Positions 24,735-35,649 of a DNA stretch of 64,000 nucleotides are shown here, piece after piece. The translations under genes and the position numbers were made by a program. The notes below the pieces were generated by a model, which was given only the letters and a program-made list of their open reading frames with translations, was not told the origin of the DNA and did no database searches. Each line of letters opens with the position of its first letter. The first letter of the stretch is position 1. This DNA is from Antedon mediterranea (lineage: Eukaryota > Echinodermata > Crinoidea > Comatulida > Antedonidae): contig NC_092679.1 in assembly GCF_964355755.1 (NCBI RefSeq), forward strand, positions 15,676,932 to 15,740,931, read 5' to 3'.

Positions 24735-24915
24735 AATTAGTGGCGAAATGCAGAGGTCTGACGCTCCTGGTTTAGAGGCCCTCCAATTTCCAATGCTGGA
24801 GCGTTTTTCGCCCATTTCGGCATTTGTTTTTTCCTCTGGGCACTGCTCAAGAGCGCCTATAAGGTCCGAGGCCACTGGGTTTAGCCAGTGAGCGCTGATA
24901 GCCGTTACTCCTCAA
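24735..24915 (+). repeat. Dispersed repeat, possible tRNA-derived SINE (second copy)
   Basis: Opposite-orientation relative of 5995-6225, with AGTGGCGAAATGCAGAGGTC, CTCCTGGTTTAG, GGCCCTCCAAT, TCTGGGCACTGCTCAAG and TTTAGCCAGTGAGCGCT. It lies just outside the hAT right end. Confidence 0.55.
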
Positions 24916-25044
24916 TGATTTTTGTTTAGGCAACAGTAACTAACATTATACCATTAGTATCAAATCAAACCATTAAACTTATTCTATAAATATTAACTTG
25001 TTTCATGTTGTGTTATACCAGGTTTATTTCCAACCAGTTTTATA

Positions 25045-25150
25045 TTACAGTAGAATCCCTAATGGACACTTTCCCATGAAATATATGCAATATATGTTTT
25101 TATGCTTCAGGAAACCTTTTTTAAGGGGACACCCATTTTAAGGGGACTGT
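25045..25150. mobile_element. MITE family 3 remnant
   Basis: ACAGTAGAATCCCTAATGGACAC at the left and TTTAAGGGGACACCCATTTT at the right match the GGGGACACC family at 8405-8592. Confidence 0.5.
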
Positions 25151-25379
25151 TTGGCCTCGAGGCTTATTGCCGATAGCGTATTCAATCACAATAGGCAACA
25201 ATCCATGCTTTGTTTGCACACAGATACACAACAGTGAGGACCAAAATGCATGCCAATGTCAACAGGCTATAGATAAACAACCAGCAATTCTCTACTTATA
25301 GTCTTCTATATTATTATATAAAGCCGCGCTGAGGGAAATAAACAAAATATCATTCCCAGAGGGGATGTCAAATCTTATA

Positions 25380-25530
25380 TTTCACCTCTAAGCAGGCAAT
25401 ATCTGTATAATATAGACCGTGGGAGTGATCTGTTTTGTCATGAAAAAACCCTTGACACAAGACAAGATTTGAACCCAGGACTCCGAATCTGGTAAGAAAC
25501 CTCCAAACCACAATGCCACTTGTTGTACTC
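25380..25530 (-). repeat. tRNA-derived SINE
   Basis: On the minus strand, GTGGCATTGTGGTTTGGAGG (box A-like) is followed by CCTGGGTTCAAATCTTGTC (box B-like) at tRNA spacing, then a body with TTTTTTCATGACAAAA shared with the copy near 32560. Confidence 0.5.
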
Positions 25531-25782
25531 TTGAATGAACACTTTTGAACATATCGATAGACCAACATCTTGTCGCACCAATCATCAAATTACATCCCTA
25601 CACTCTTCTCTTTTAGAGTTCTTTATATCCAGCCAAACATGTTACTAATCTTTCATGGACTCACTGGCTGGAGTGCCATTAGTATACATAAACACATATA
25701 CAACTACCCATTTGTAATTGTTATATATCATTTTTCTTTGTTTTTGTGTTTCAACATTTGCCATTTACAAAAATCAAATATT

Positions 25783-25788
25783 TTTATT
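25783..25788 (-). terminator. Candidate poly(A) signal of EXOSC5
   Basis: AATAAA on the minus strand about 36 bases after the EXOSC5 stop codon, which would give a very short 3' UTR. Confidence 0.4.
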
Positions 25789-25823
25789 CAAATAATATTA
25801 TAACAAAAGTATGCTGTACTTTG

Positions 25824-28800
25824 TTATGACTTGGATAGCTTCCTTTCGACAGATGTTCGGTAAAAGGCAAAAATCTTCTGAGACGCCAACTTGGATGCGG
25901 CTAAACATGTGTTGTACTGCAAAGAAAATCACAATTTTTTAAAACATCATCTAAAGTGTATTCGCACCAATCTTTAAAAAACGGTAAACTTAACCAGGAC
26001 AATAAATGTACCATAAACCATGGGTACTTTGACCATTGATTGAAGATGGAATATTCAACAAGGTCAGTTTTACCAAGGTCAGTTTTACCAAGACAATTTA
26101 ATAACAGGACACTGAGCTCGCCTTGCCAAGATAGGAACTCGTAACAGTCCTTTGATCTTATTTCTGGCTGCAACAAATACCAACAGTATTGTAATACAGT
26201 ATGTACATAATATGTACCAAGTACAGCACAGTTGGTATTTGTTGCAGCAAGACATAAGATCAAAGGACTGTTACAAGTTTCTTTTTGCCAAATATTATTT
26301 GCTGTGGCACAGTGTCTGTCAACCAATCATTTAAAGAAGCCAATTGGCCAATCAAAAATCAGTCAAAGAGTTTAGGGGGTGTGAAACTGATTTTGTAACA
26401 GCCAGAGATAAACCCTTAGATCTCTGAAGCTCAGCATCCTGTTATTAGACTGCATTGGTTTTACCGAGACCATGGTTAGATTTACTGGGCAAGCACTGGT
26501 ACTGTAGCCAGCATTTTCTTGTTCAACTCGGTTGTGACTATGACCAAATTAACTTCAGTATGATCAACGCTTAAACGCTTATTGCACACATGGTCTTGCG
26601 AGTCACACAGCAAAACCTACTTTAACTTTCACTGCTCTAAACACAATTTAATGGTCAGGGGTATTTGTATTAACAAGATAGGATCATTGAGCACAATTTT
26701 AAAATGACAATATATCAAAATGACTACCTGTTCAATGGAACATGACCCTGATAATGACGTCGTAATAATATTTTGTTTGCGGCTTTCAAAAGCAAATGTC
26801 ATGACAGAAGCTGCATCCTACAAAGAAAATGAAATTAATTGCTAAAACCGATTAACAATAAAAAATAAAAATGTATTAACTGGAAACTGCTGAAATTCAG
26901 GTTAGGCCCTCTACAGACCCACGGCAGCCAGCAGTGCGAAATGCCGCAATAACTAGCCCCACCTTGCATTGTTTATCCGTCGGATCTAAGATGACTGTGC
27001 CTTCTTTGTCAAGAGCGGATGTGATGGAGCAAATGAGATACTTCATTGGTACACCAGCATCCATTAGAGCTAAACATGCTGCATTTATACAACAAGACAG
27101 AAGCTGACAGCCATTAAGAAAGCTTAACAAATTTAAATTAGTGGAGAAGTGTTTTTTAACAAAGATTTATCCAAATCATTCTAATCCACTTTTCCACTTG
27201 TCTCTTTGAAATGAGAGAAGGTAAAGCTCTGTCTAAACTATCAAACTAGTTTGACAAAAAAAGTGTGATGTGGCCAAATATGGTAGTAATATACTTAAAT
27301 ACGGTAGTGATATGACATCATGTCCATATATGGGCACATCACATTTGTTGTCACATAAAGTTGTATGGTATAGCAAGAGCTTTATGATGGATACAAACCT
27401 GTCCTCAGCCAGGCAAGATACTTTTTTATCATTGCTGCAAACCTCCTAATAGATTAGTCTATAGATTGTCCTAAAGCTCAGTCTACACCATCAAACTTTA
27501 TGTGACAACAAAATTTGATGTGACAATATATGGACATGATGATGGCACATCACTACTATATACATATGTCACACTTTTTTTGTCAAATTACTTTGATAGC
27601 GTAGACAGCGCATAAGACACTACTAATTGTTTGAAGATGGAAGTAATTGCTTAAAGAAGGAATAACTATTCTAAGGGGGTAGTTGGTGGGAGCAATTATG
27701 TCAAAGAAGATATTAATTGTTGTCCTAATGGGTTATGCTCTGTCTACAATATCCAACTACAGTAGATACTGATATGGTAGTGATATGCTTAAATATGTTA
27801 GTAATATAACATAACAATATGGGCACAGAGGGACCTAGACAGAGCTTTAGAGGGTAGATGGCCAAGGAATAATTCTTTGTGTGTAGTTGCAAATTGCCTT
27901 AAAGGATACTGAACCAGAGTCTTTGATGACTTGAACGACAATCAGAATAGATGTTCTTGGATGCAGAGCTGATAGGATAGCAGCAGCACAGGAGTTCTGT
28001 ATCAATCGTTCTTGAGATTTCTCATAAACACCTGAAGCAAAAAGATCATATATAAATACTAATTATCAGGGCTGTAGTTACAGTTGAATTGGGCAAGGGA
28101 GAGGGGTAGAAAGATAGTGGTTGAATGTAGCAGACTAGTTAAAGACTTGAGGTTATATATTGTTATCTTTTAATGGCTGTTATTGCAGGGAAGAGTGCCT
28201 CTTTCTTGGTTATTGACATTCTTTACATACATTTTGATTTAAAAGAATTTTACATATATTCATAGTTTACATCTTAATACTGAAGAGTATCATACATAAT
28301 TCATGGATGTGGTAGATTATTAATCAAATAGACAATGGGCCTGTCATGTTGAAAAGTGATATATATTGTGCTGCATACTATTCAATTCAATTCAAACAAC
28401 ATTTATTTTTGTCGTTTATTATTTGTTCATTTAGATATTTATTGTCTGTTTTTTTATTTTTCTGATTTTAATTGTATTTTTAAATTGTAGTACAAATAAA
28501 AGAGATTCAGTCAGAAAAGAATTTTAATTACAATGATTGTAATAATGTACGGTATATATATTTTTTGTAGAATAACTTTTTAACTTAAATTTGTGTAACC
28601 TTGTATTTTCCTATGTCATGTTTATAAACCAAACCAAAAGGCAATAAGTACAAAAAAAAAGGCCAGATTGAGATTAATGGAAAAAAGGTAATAGACGAAG
28701 GCAGAATCCCAAAAAGATGAAAATCCTGGGGCAGGATTGCCATGACAAATTAATAATAATATAAAAAATATAAAAAAAAAGAACAATAAAAAAAATAAAG

Positions 28801-29590
28801 ATTATACCATAGATAAAAGTTGAACAAATAAAGTAAAAATGAATACAATATGTTACTGAGTATCGGGAGCCTATATTAGAAGTATAAACATACCAGGTAA
28901 GCCAGTTTTAGGTTTGAAGACAACTTCCACTGTGGCTTTATCAATTATTTCTTTATTTTGTCTAACCTCTCCTGGACCATATACTGCAACCAGAACAGTT
29001 GTGTCACCTGAAATTAATAATCATCAGAATTATAAGAATTAGTTTCCAGTGTATTTGACTGGGCCTACTACTCTAGACTGTAATGTACTACTACTGTACT
29101 AACTACTATAAATATACAGATTTTTCTCAATATATTTTAAGATATTGCCATCCCCATGGCATGACAGTAACACTAACGTAACAGTGGTTGGTTCTATTCT
29201 AGTAAAAAAATGGATATGTCTTGCATGTTAAACTCTAGGCCTAGGCCTAGGCTGTGGCATCATAGCTACTTTAATTTAACACCTATTTTATCTAGGCCTA
29301 AAAATCTAAACTGCCTGGTGCCTAGCTAGGCTAATGTAACTCAGCTGCTGGCTGACTGACTGTCTGAGTGAGACTATAGACTATAGTGGGACTGCCTGTG
29401 TGTGAGCCTGATTGATATGATAAATTAAAAGAGGTAGGCCTAGGCCTAGCTAACTTAACTATGTATTATTTATGTTATTATGACATATTTTAACGTTTAA
29501 ACCTTGATTAAAAGTTGCTGATCCATCTGACCGAGTTAATCCACCTATTTCTGAGCCAAATGACCTTAGTTCACACTGTTGTTGCTGCAT
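25824..29590 (-). CDS. EXOSC5: RNA exosome subunit Rrp46 (EXOSC5)
   Basis: RNase PH-fold subunit of the nine-subunit exosome ring, which guides RNA to 3'-5' decay and processing in nucleus and cytoplasm; catalytically inactive in animals. Six exons in transcript order: 29590-29503, 29007-28894, 28031-27910, 27103-26963, 26817-26728, 25916-25824. Phases 1, 1, 0, 0, 0 close to give 215 aa (human 235). It aligns with human EXOSC5 throughout: [21 protein letters not shown] near 34-44, [15 protein letters not shown] near 90, [14 protein letters not shown], then [12 protein letters not shown] and a C-terminal RKLSKS. Introns carry foldback elements and three MITE copies. The start gives MQQQQCEL; human has a longer N-terminus, so an upstream start cannot be excluded. 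Confidence 0.95.
26040..26490. repeat. Foldback in EXOSC5 intron 5
   Basis: Outer arms: GGTCAGTTTTACCAAGAC and TTAATAACAGGACACTGAG near 26062-26116 pair with CTCAGCATCCTGTTATTAG and GGTTTTACCGAGACC near 26430-26475. Inner arms: GTAACAGTCCTTTGATCTTA near 26144 pairs with TAAGATCAAAGGACTGTTAC near 26255. The two nested pairs make one long hairpin-capable element. Confidence 0.75.
27223..27385. mobile_element. MITE family 1 copy
   Basis: AAAGCTCTGTCTAAACTATC start; long form with two TATGGTAG/ACGGTAG motifs; right end degraded (GTATGGTATAGCAAGAGCTTT). EXOSC5 intron 3. Confidence 0.85.
27472..27614. mobile_element. MITE family 1 copy, inverse interior
   Basis: TAAAGCTCAGTCTACACCAT start and TTGATAGCGTAGACAGCGC end, with the interior in reverse orientation relative to neighbours (ATATATGGACATGATG first). 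EXOSC5 intron 3. Confidence 0.85.
27735..27850. mobile_element. MITE family 1 copy, decayed
   Basis: GCTCTGTCTACAATATCCAA start and CTAGACAGAGCTTTA end; TATGGTAGTGATATGCTTAA inside, right half mostly deleted. EXOSC5 intron 3. Confidence 0.7.
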
Positions 29591-29975
29591 TTTTGTGCTT
29601 TTTATTTCTGTAAACATCAATCAAATGTGCGACACATGGGTTTTCACCAGAGGTCAACTGAGATTACCCAAGCTACTAAAATATTTCTAAACTTTTCTAG
29701 AAAATGTTGTATTAGTAATAAAAAGATAAACTTTAACTAAAATCATTTTTAAATAATCTGAAATATGCGTAATTAATTAATTTCAAACCTACCTAGGCCT
29801 AAGCAGAATTATTAAATACTTATATAAAAAAATTAGTAGGATAGGTGGTACTTTCTCGTGGCACTTTTTGGCTAATGTCGACGTTTTCACCGTCTTTTTC
29901 TAATCTGGAAGACAATATTACACATTACCTGATAATATTTTAATTTTTAAAATTTGGAATTTTGTAGGTTGAAGT
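29591..29975. promoter_or_regulatory. Shared upstream region of divergent EXOSC5 and YIF1
   Basis: Only 385 bp separate the two start codons, so both 5' UTRs and both promoters must fit here. I see no TATA box. No repeat family member was recognised in it. A bidirectional housekeeping promoter is the simple reading. Confidence 0.6.
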
Positions 29976-32900
29976 ATGGATGTTCCGCCACAGTTCAGGA
30001 ATCGTAAGTGTATGTTTCAGTCCAATGAAATACTTCAGTGTCGCATGGATGGTTGATGTGTCCTCCTGCCGTCGATCCTAGCCTGCCTACCACCACCGTG
30101 TACCTCTGTGTGATGTTAATTGGAGCATGTTCACCGGCGACCTTGGCGTTGTTTATACGAACTAGAAAGAGGCCTAGCTTAGTTGTTTTGATTTTATGAT
30201 TTACGCTAGTAGAATATTATTTAACTGTTGTTTTTATTTCTATATTACTAGATTTCATATAATACATTTATTTTGCATTATAAATTATACATTTTTATAG
30301 CCTATTTTATTTTAAAATTGTTGTTGTCTTTCATCCGTTTCCAATAATCGCTGCATCACAGTTTATTATTTGCGTATTATTTTTTTTTATATTGCGTTTA
30401 GCATCATTATTGTAAATAAATGGATTTTTCTTTTAAATATTGCACCCAAAAAGTAAAAACCTATGTAGAACCATTGAATGTTTTCTTTTTTCCAATATAC
30501 AGTACAATACAAGAGTACAATCCCGCCCCATCATTTTTGCCAAATTTGTACTATTTCCCCTTGAGTTTAAAACTGATTTATTTAGATAAATTTATACCAA
30601 GAAATTAATTTTATATATATTTATTTATTTATATTATATAATATTTCAGCTCACCAAGGTCAGGGTCATCAGCGAAAAAGTCAAAAACAAAACATGAACA
30701 AGGGTCCGACCCCCCTGTTTGATGACACCAGCACAATGTCCGACCCTCAGCAGCAGCAGTACATGGGTGGACAGTATGCGTATGGGCCACCCCAACCAGG
30801 ATTTCCAGGTCAGCAGTACATGAATGACCCAATGGCAAACATGGCCGTGCAGTATGGAGCATCACTTGCTGGTCAAGGAAAGGATGTTTTGGAGAAAAAA
30901 GTTAGTATATATTTAATTGGGAACTTTACCGTTTGAGCCTGCATCAGAGGGTGAACAAGCTATGATCCACACTATTTACACTTTCCACACTATTTACACT
31001 TTCCTCACAATGCTTCAATTGAGGGAGAAGGAAGGGTGTGGGGCCTTGCTCTAAAGCTCTGTCTACACTTGACCAAAAGAGTTGGATTTGCCCAAATATG
31101 GGCACATCACTTTTTTTTATCTTCATCTGCATCCGCCTTCTTCTCCTCCAATAATAATTATCTTTTTTCTTCTTGAAAGCTCTCTTGCCATTCTTCCACC
31201 TTCTTCAATCATAACAAATATGAGAATGTGTGTCTTTTAAATGTATAATTTATTTCAATTTCTTACAGATTGATAGGATTATGTCGGTGTCCAAGATGAA
31301 GTACTACTTTGCTGTAGACACAAGCTACGTTGTTAGGAAATTGGGACTGTTGTTATTTCCCTATACTAATACAGTAAGTCATTTACATACTGTGTAAACA
31401 GGCACCTAATATGATCACACCTTGTTATTGTTACTTTCTATTATGTAGTAGTTACTTACCTAACTAAAGCTCTGTCCACACTATCAAACTAGTTTGACAA
31501 AAAAAGTGTGATGTGCCCAAATATGGTAGTGATATGACATTATCATGTCCATGGGCACATCACATTTTTTTGTCACATAAAGTTTGATAGTGTAGACAGA
31601 GCTTCAGTCCAAATCTTCATTACTCTTCCTTTATATTTCTTGTTACTCTATATGTCTTCAAAGAATAATATTCTTCCATTGATGTTTTGATTCACAGAAT
31701 TGGACAGTAAATTACCAATCAGATGAACCAGTTGCCCCACGATATGAATTAAATGCCCCCGATCTATACATACCAACCATGGCGTTTGTTACATACTTGC
31801 TCCTAGCTGGAGTTGCCCTTGGTAGACAGGACCGGTAAGTTGATTTGGTCACTAAAACTTGCCCACTTCAACTTGCCCTATGCATAGAGATATTATAGTC
31901 AATAATTATTATCTCTACTGTATTTAAATATAAACATTTCTGTACTCTCATGAATATTCATTATATGTTAATTTTGTGTTGCCAGGTTCACACCAGAATT
32001 ACTTGGAATGCAAGCAAGTTCAGCATTAGTTTGGTTAGTAATTGAAATCATAGCTGTTCTCTTCACCCTCTACGTCATGAATATTAACTCAGCTTTGAAA
32101 TCATTAGACCTCCTTGCATTTTGTGGATACAAATATGTTGGGTAAGTTTTTTAGAAATTAGTTGTCAACAACTATGGAGTATATAATTTTACAGATAATA
32201 AAATAAACGCAGTGGCTAGAGTACATGCAATCTACATGCTATATCTGTGCCTATTGGGACAATCAGGCCTCCGACCCTTGAAACCTAAAAAAAAAACATC
32301 CCTCTACAAAATATTGGTGTAGGTATAGCCTGTGGATTGGACTCCTAAGCATAGATGAAGCCACTTCCTTAAATAAATTCAATTCAATTCAAAATTCTTT
32401 AATCATCCCACACGGGGCAAATAAAAAAAGTTCTGGATTAAAATGTAGAAAATATACAAAATGACAACATTGCTAGACGGAAGTCCCAGAACCATTGTTA
32501 TTCTCAAGGGATAGCCATAAGTGAGATCACTTACTGTCCTTCTTCACAAGATATACCGGATTTTTGGAGTAGTTTTTTTTGTCATGAGAAAAATCCTGAC
32601 TTGAACACAGGATCATGGGATCGGTTAGCTAGGCATCTATTAAGCTCTGTCTACACTATCAAACTAGTTTGACAAAAAATGTGCACAGATATGTTAGTGA
32701 TATGATATCATCGTGTCCATATATGGACAGAGCTTTAGTTACAACACCATTCAAAAAACGCACAAATTAATAACATTTTGGTCTTTCTAGGATGATTTTA
32801 GCAATTCTTGGAGGCCTTTTCTTTGCCAGTGGAGGTTACTACCTTACTCTTATTTACTGCAGTGCTTCTTTAGTCTACTTTCTAGTAAGTACAATAATAT

Positions 32901-33624
32901 ATTCTACGTACCTTTTAAGACCGGTTAAGTTAGTGGTGTAACATAGTCACAAACATGTTATAGTGCTGGTAGTGGTAGACTTGGTAAGCGAAGGACCCAT
33001 CATGTTCATAAAGTAATGCTTGGTTGTGTGTACACCATGTAATTCCTAAAAAGGAAATAAAGAAAAGTTGAGAATGTTTTTTGACATTTCGATTGTTATG
33101 CTACAATTGTCTTCTAGAGTAATGCTAGACATAAGTTATTTAAAGCAAGTAACAGCCTAAGGTGATTGGTCATCAATATAAAACCATTGTAATACTATAT
33201 CAAAAATTTCCATGAGACGCATATATCTAAGGTGGTGCCCAGCCCAGCAAAAAAAAAGTAGTCGGAGGTGGTTGGTTATCAAAATAAAACCATCAATAAA
33301 TACTATATCAAACATTGCCACGACACTCAAAAACTTGATAATTACAAAAAGAAATTGACATTAGGTTAAGTTTAGTACTTAATTTTACACTTTTCAGGTC
33401 TAAAAAACTAACCTGGATCCACCACTAGGCTAAACTATACTGTACTTCAATTAATATTATATTCTTGGTTCTTTTTACAGATGAGAAACTTAAAAATGTT
33501 CATTCTTGGTGAATCGGACAATGAAAACTTTGGATATGGCAGTAAAAGGCGAATATACATTCTGTTATTTATTACAACATTACAACCCATCTTTATGTAC
33601 TGGCTTACATACCATCTATCGTGA
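29976..33624 (+). CDS. YIF1: Yip1-interacting factor YIF1
   Basis: Multi-pass membrane protein of the Yip/Yif family that cycles between ER and Golgi, binds Yip1 and Rab GTPases, and supports vesicle transport. Seven exons: 29976-30003, 30650-30900, 31269-31373, 31698-31834, 31986-32141, 32791-32884, 33481-33624; phases close to give 304 aa (human YIF1A 293, YIF1B 314). Exon 1 encodes only [10 protein letters not shown] cytosolic Gln/Pro/Gly-rich N-terminus contains PLFDDTS and [20 protein letters not shown], then [20 protein letters not shown]. Membrane segments begin near residues 151 ([15 protein letters not shown]), 184 ([15 protein letters not shown]), 227 ([14 protein letters not shown]), about 243, and at the C-terminus ([20 protein letters not shown]). 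The A versus B paralogue distinction does not apply to a single invertebrate copy. Confidence 0.95.
31052..31118. mobile_element. MITE family 1 fragment
   Basis: Left end TAAAGCTCTGTCTACACTTG, then CCCAAATATGGGCACATCAC; the right terminal repeat is missing. YIF1 intron 2. Confidence 0.7.
31465..31604. mobile_element. MITE family 1, near-intact short form
   Basis: TAAAGCTCTGTCCACACTAT start and GATAGTGTAGACAGAGCTT end; one AAATATGGTAGTGATATG unit; both arms pair along almost the full length. YIF1 intron 3. Confidence 0.9.
32560..32640 (-). repeat. tRNA-derived SINE head
   Basis: Minus strand has a tRNA-like segment ending CCTGTGTTCAAGTCAGGATT (box B-like), then TTTTTCTCATGACAAAA as in the SINE at 25380-25530. 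A MITE follows at 32641. YIF1 intron 5. Confidence 0.45.
32641..32738. mobile_element. MITE family 1, right-deleted
   Basis: TAAGCTCTGTCTACACTATC start, then ATGTTAGTGATATGATATC and CCATATATGGACAGAGCTTT; the right arm is largely lost. YIF1 intron 5. Confidence 0.8.
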
Positions 33625-34503
33625 TTCATTGAGGGCAGCAAACACAGAACACTTTTTTTTACGATCAACATAATTAAGCTTATCTAAATGGTACAACTAT
33701 CTGCTATTATTAAGGAGTTTGAGGGAAGCAAATGTTTACACCATGAACGTATTGTTTAAAAAAAAAAATGTATTATTTATCCCAGCTATTTTGCACCTTT
33801 TTTTTTCTAACCTCTTCTATCACAAATTTAGCTGTAGTGTTAGATATAACAAATAGTTATAAAAAATAAGTCTTGAAATTTATTAGAAAAAGGAAAATAG
33901 ACTGACTGCCAAAATGTTTAATCTAATTTAAGTTGTATTTTTTACAAATTAAAAGAAGGATTTTAGAAAGAAGAGAAGTTTATGTATATAAATTGATTTG
34001 AAACAAGTTGTATTTGAGGTATGAGAATGCTGTTTTGCCATTCTATGGTGCTATTGTTGTTATTCCTGTATTACATTATACTGTATTTAGGGCTTAAAAT
34101 GGTTGACCCGTTTTGATATTGACAGATGCTGTATAATGTATGTGTATAACCATGGACCTATAAGTTAAACGGTATACTATTGACCTATAAAAAACCTAAT
34201 GTCCATGGGTTTACAGTAATCATATAATAATAATATCAATGGATATTTATTTAATTATTCCTGCTGTATTTCCAACCCGACGGTTGACCCGCCTCTATTT
34301 TGATATTCATTCATTCTTTATTTAGCCTTCAAAATCGAAGTACATTTAAACATAGGTTGTTAGATAGGGCCTACTATATAATGGATGTGTATAATAGATG
34401 TATAATTATCAACCTATATATTAAATGGTATAATTATATCAGTCATATCAATGGGTATTAAAACAAAACCATGTACTGTACAGTATATTCCTATAATATT
34501 TGT

Positions 34504-34670
34504 CTAAAGCTCTGTCTACACTATCAAACTAGTTTGACAAAAAAGTGTGATGTGCCCAAATATGGTAGTGATATGCTTAAATATGGTAGTGATATGACAT
34601 CATCATGTTCATTTATGGGCACATCACAATTTGTTGTCACATAAAGTTTGATAGTGTAGACAGAGCTTTA
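34504..34670. mobile_element. MITE family 1, full-length long form
   Basis: TAAAGCTCTGTCTACACTAT start and GATAGTGTAGACAGAGCTTTA end, perfect inverses over more than 20 bp. AAATATGGTAGTGATATG occurs twice in tandem, unlike the short form at 31465. Confidence 0.9.
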
Positions 34671-35302
34671 TTTCAAAGCCCCATGGTATGTATGATGGTA
34701 AAACCTTGTGCAAATGATTTTGAGTCAGTATGTCTCAGATTTCAGCAGATTTATAATTCTCCAAATGTATCTCAACTATCAATAATTTAACATTTACTTA
34801 GGGTAACATTATTCTGCAATGTAAAGTACTTTTTATTATTTATGTTGTAAAATAAGTACACAATTTAGTTGTCTGTAAATCTGGTATTCAAAATAAACTT
34901 CATAATTTAAAATCTAATGTACAACTAAAAGTATAATATAAATTAGTGAGTAGAATAGAGACATAGTGAAATAAATAGTAATAGTAAGATTTGTATAAAA
35001 GATAAACAATGGTCACATATTAATAATAATAATAGTTTAATTAATAGTAATAACTTATTAAAAGCCCTAATAAGCTGTCAGTATCACATCCCTCTTTCTG
35101 TTGTTATATGCATTTTTGTGTTTTGTGAGTAATGTAAAAAATTGCAATTTAACTATATAGTTTGCCATTTATAAAAAAAATCTAAGCCCTGATTTAAAAT
35201 TTAAGTATTTAATCCCTGATACATTTTTGTTTTTCTTAGTTCTCAAATTTATATACCTGTATATGATATCAGTAAAATGGTAAATAAACTTTTGCTCACA
35301 GA

Positions 35303-35326
35303 TATAATAATAATAATAATAATAAT
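35303..35326. repeat. (ATA)n microsatellite
   Basis: Uninterrupted ATA/TAA run of about eight units. Confidence 0.9.
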
Positions 35327-35649
35327 TTATTTGGAAAACGCTTTTTGAACAGCGGCACACATAATAATGGTGCATCCTTAAAACAATTAAAATATACCAT
35401 ACTGTAAGATGTTTCTTGCATTCTTCAATGTATCACTTGGTATTTCAAACTTGCAGATGAAAATGTCATTTTCAATATCAGTAATTCTAATTGAAAAATA
35501 ATATTCGATATTAATTCATTCATTTAGGCCTACAATACTTTGGTTAAAAATCTGAAATATTAGAGGGCGGCAAACATTGTTTAGCAAATATCGGAAATGT
35601 AAAAGCGGGTACAAACAAGTTCTGTACAAAAAGTAAACAAAATTACAGC

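Larger units (their letters stand above)
33625..35649. other. YIF1 3' UTR and spacer
   Basis: No coding exon seen. It holds a full-length family 1 MITE (34504-34670) and a TAA microsatellite at 35303-35326. AATAAA at 34892-34897 is one candidate poly(A) signal for YIF1. The promoter of the next gene should lie near 35500-35640; no TATA box stands out. Confidence 0.5.

Noticed and set aside
26897-27130. Stand-alone 77-aa gene
   Set aside because: It is EXOSC5 exon 4 (27103-26963) with intron translated on both sides; the apparent start codon is intronic.
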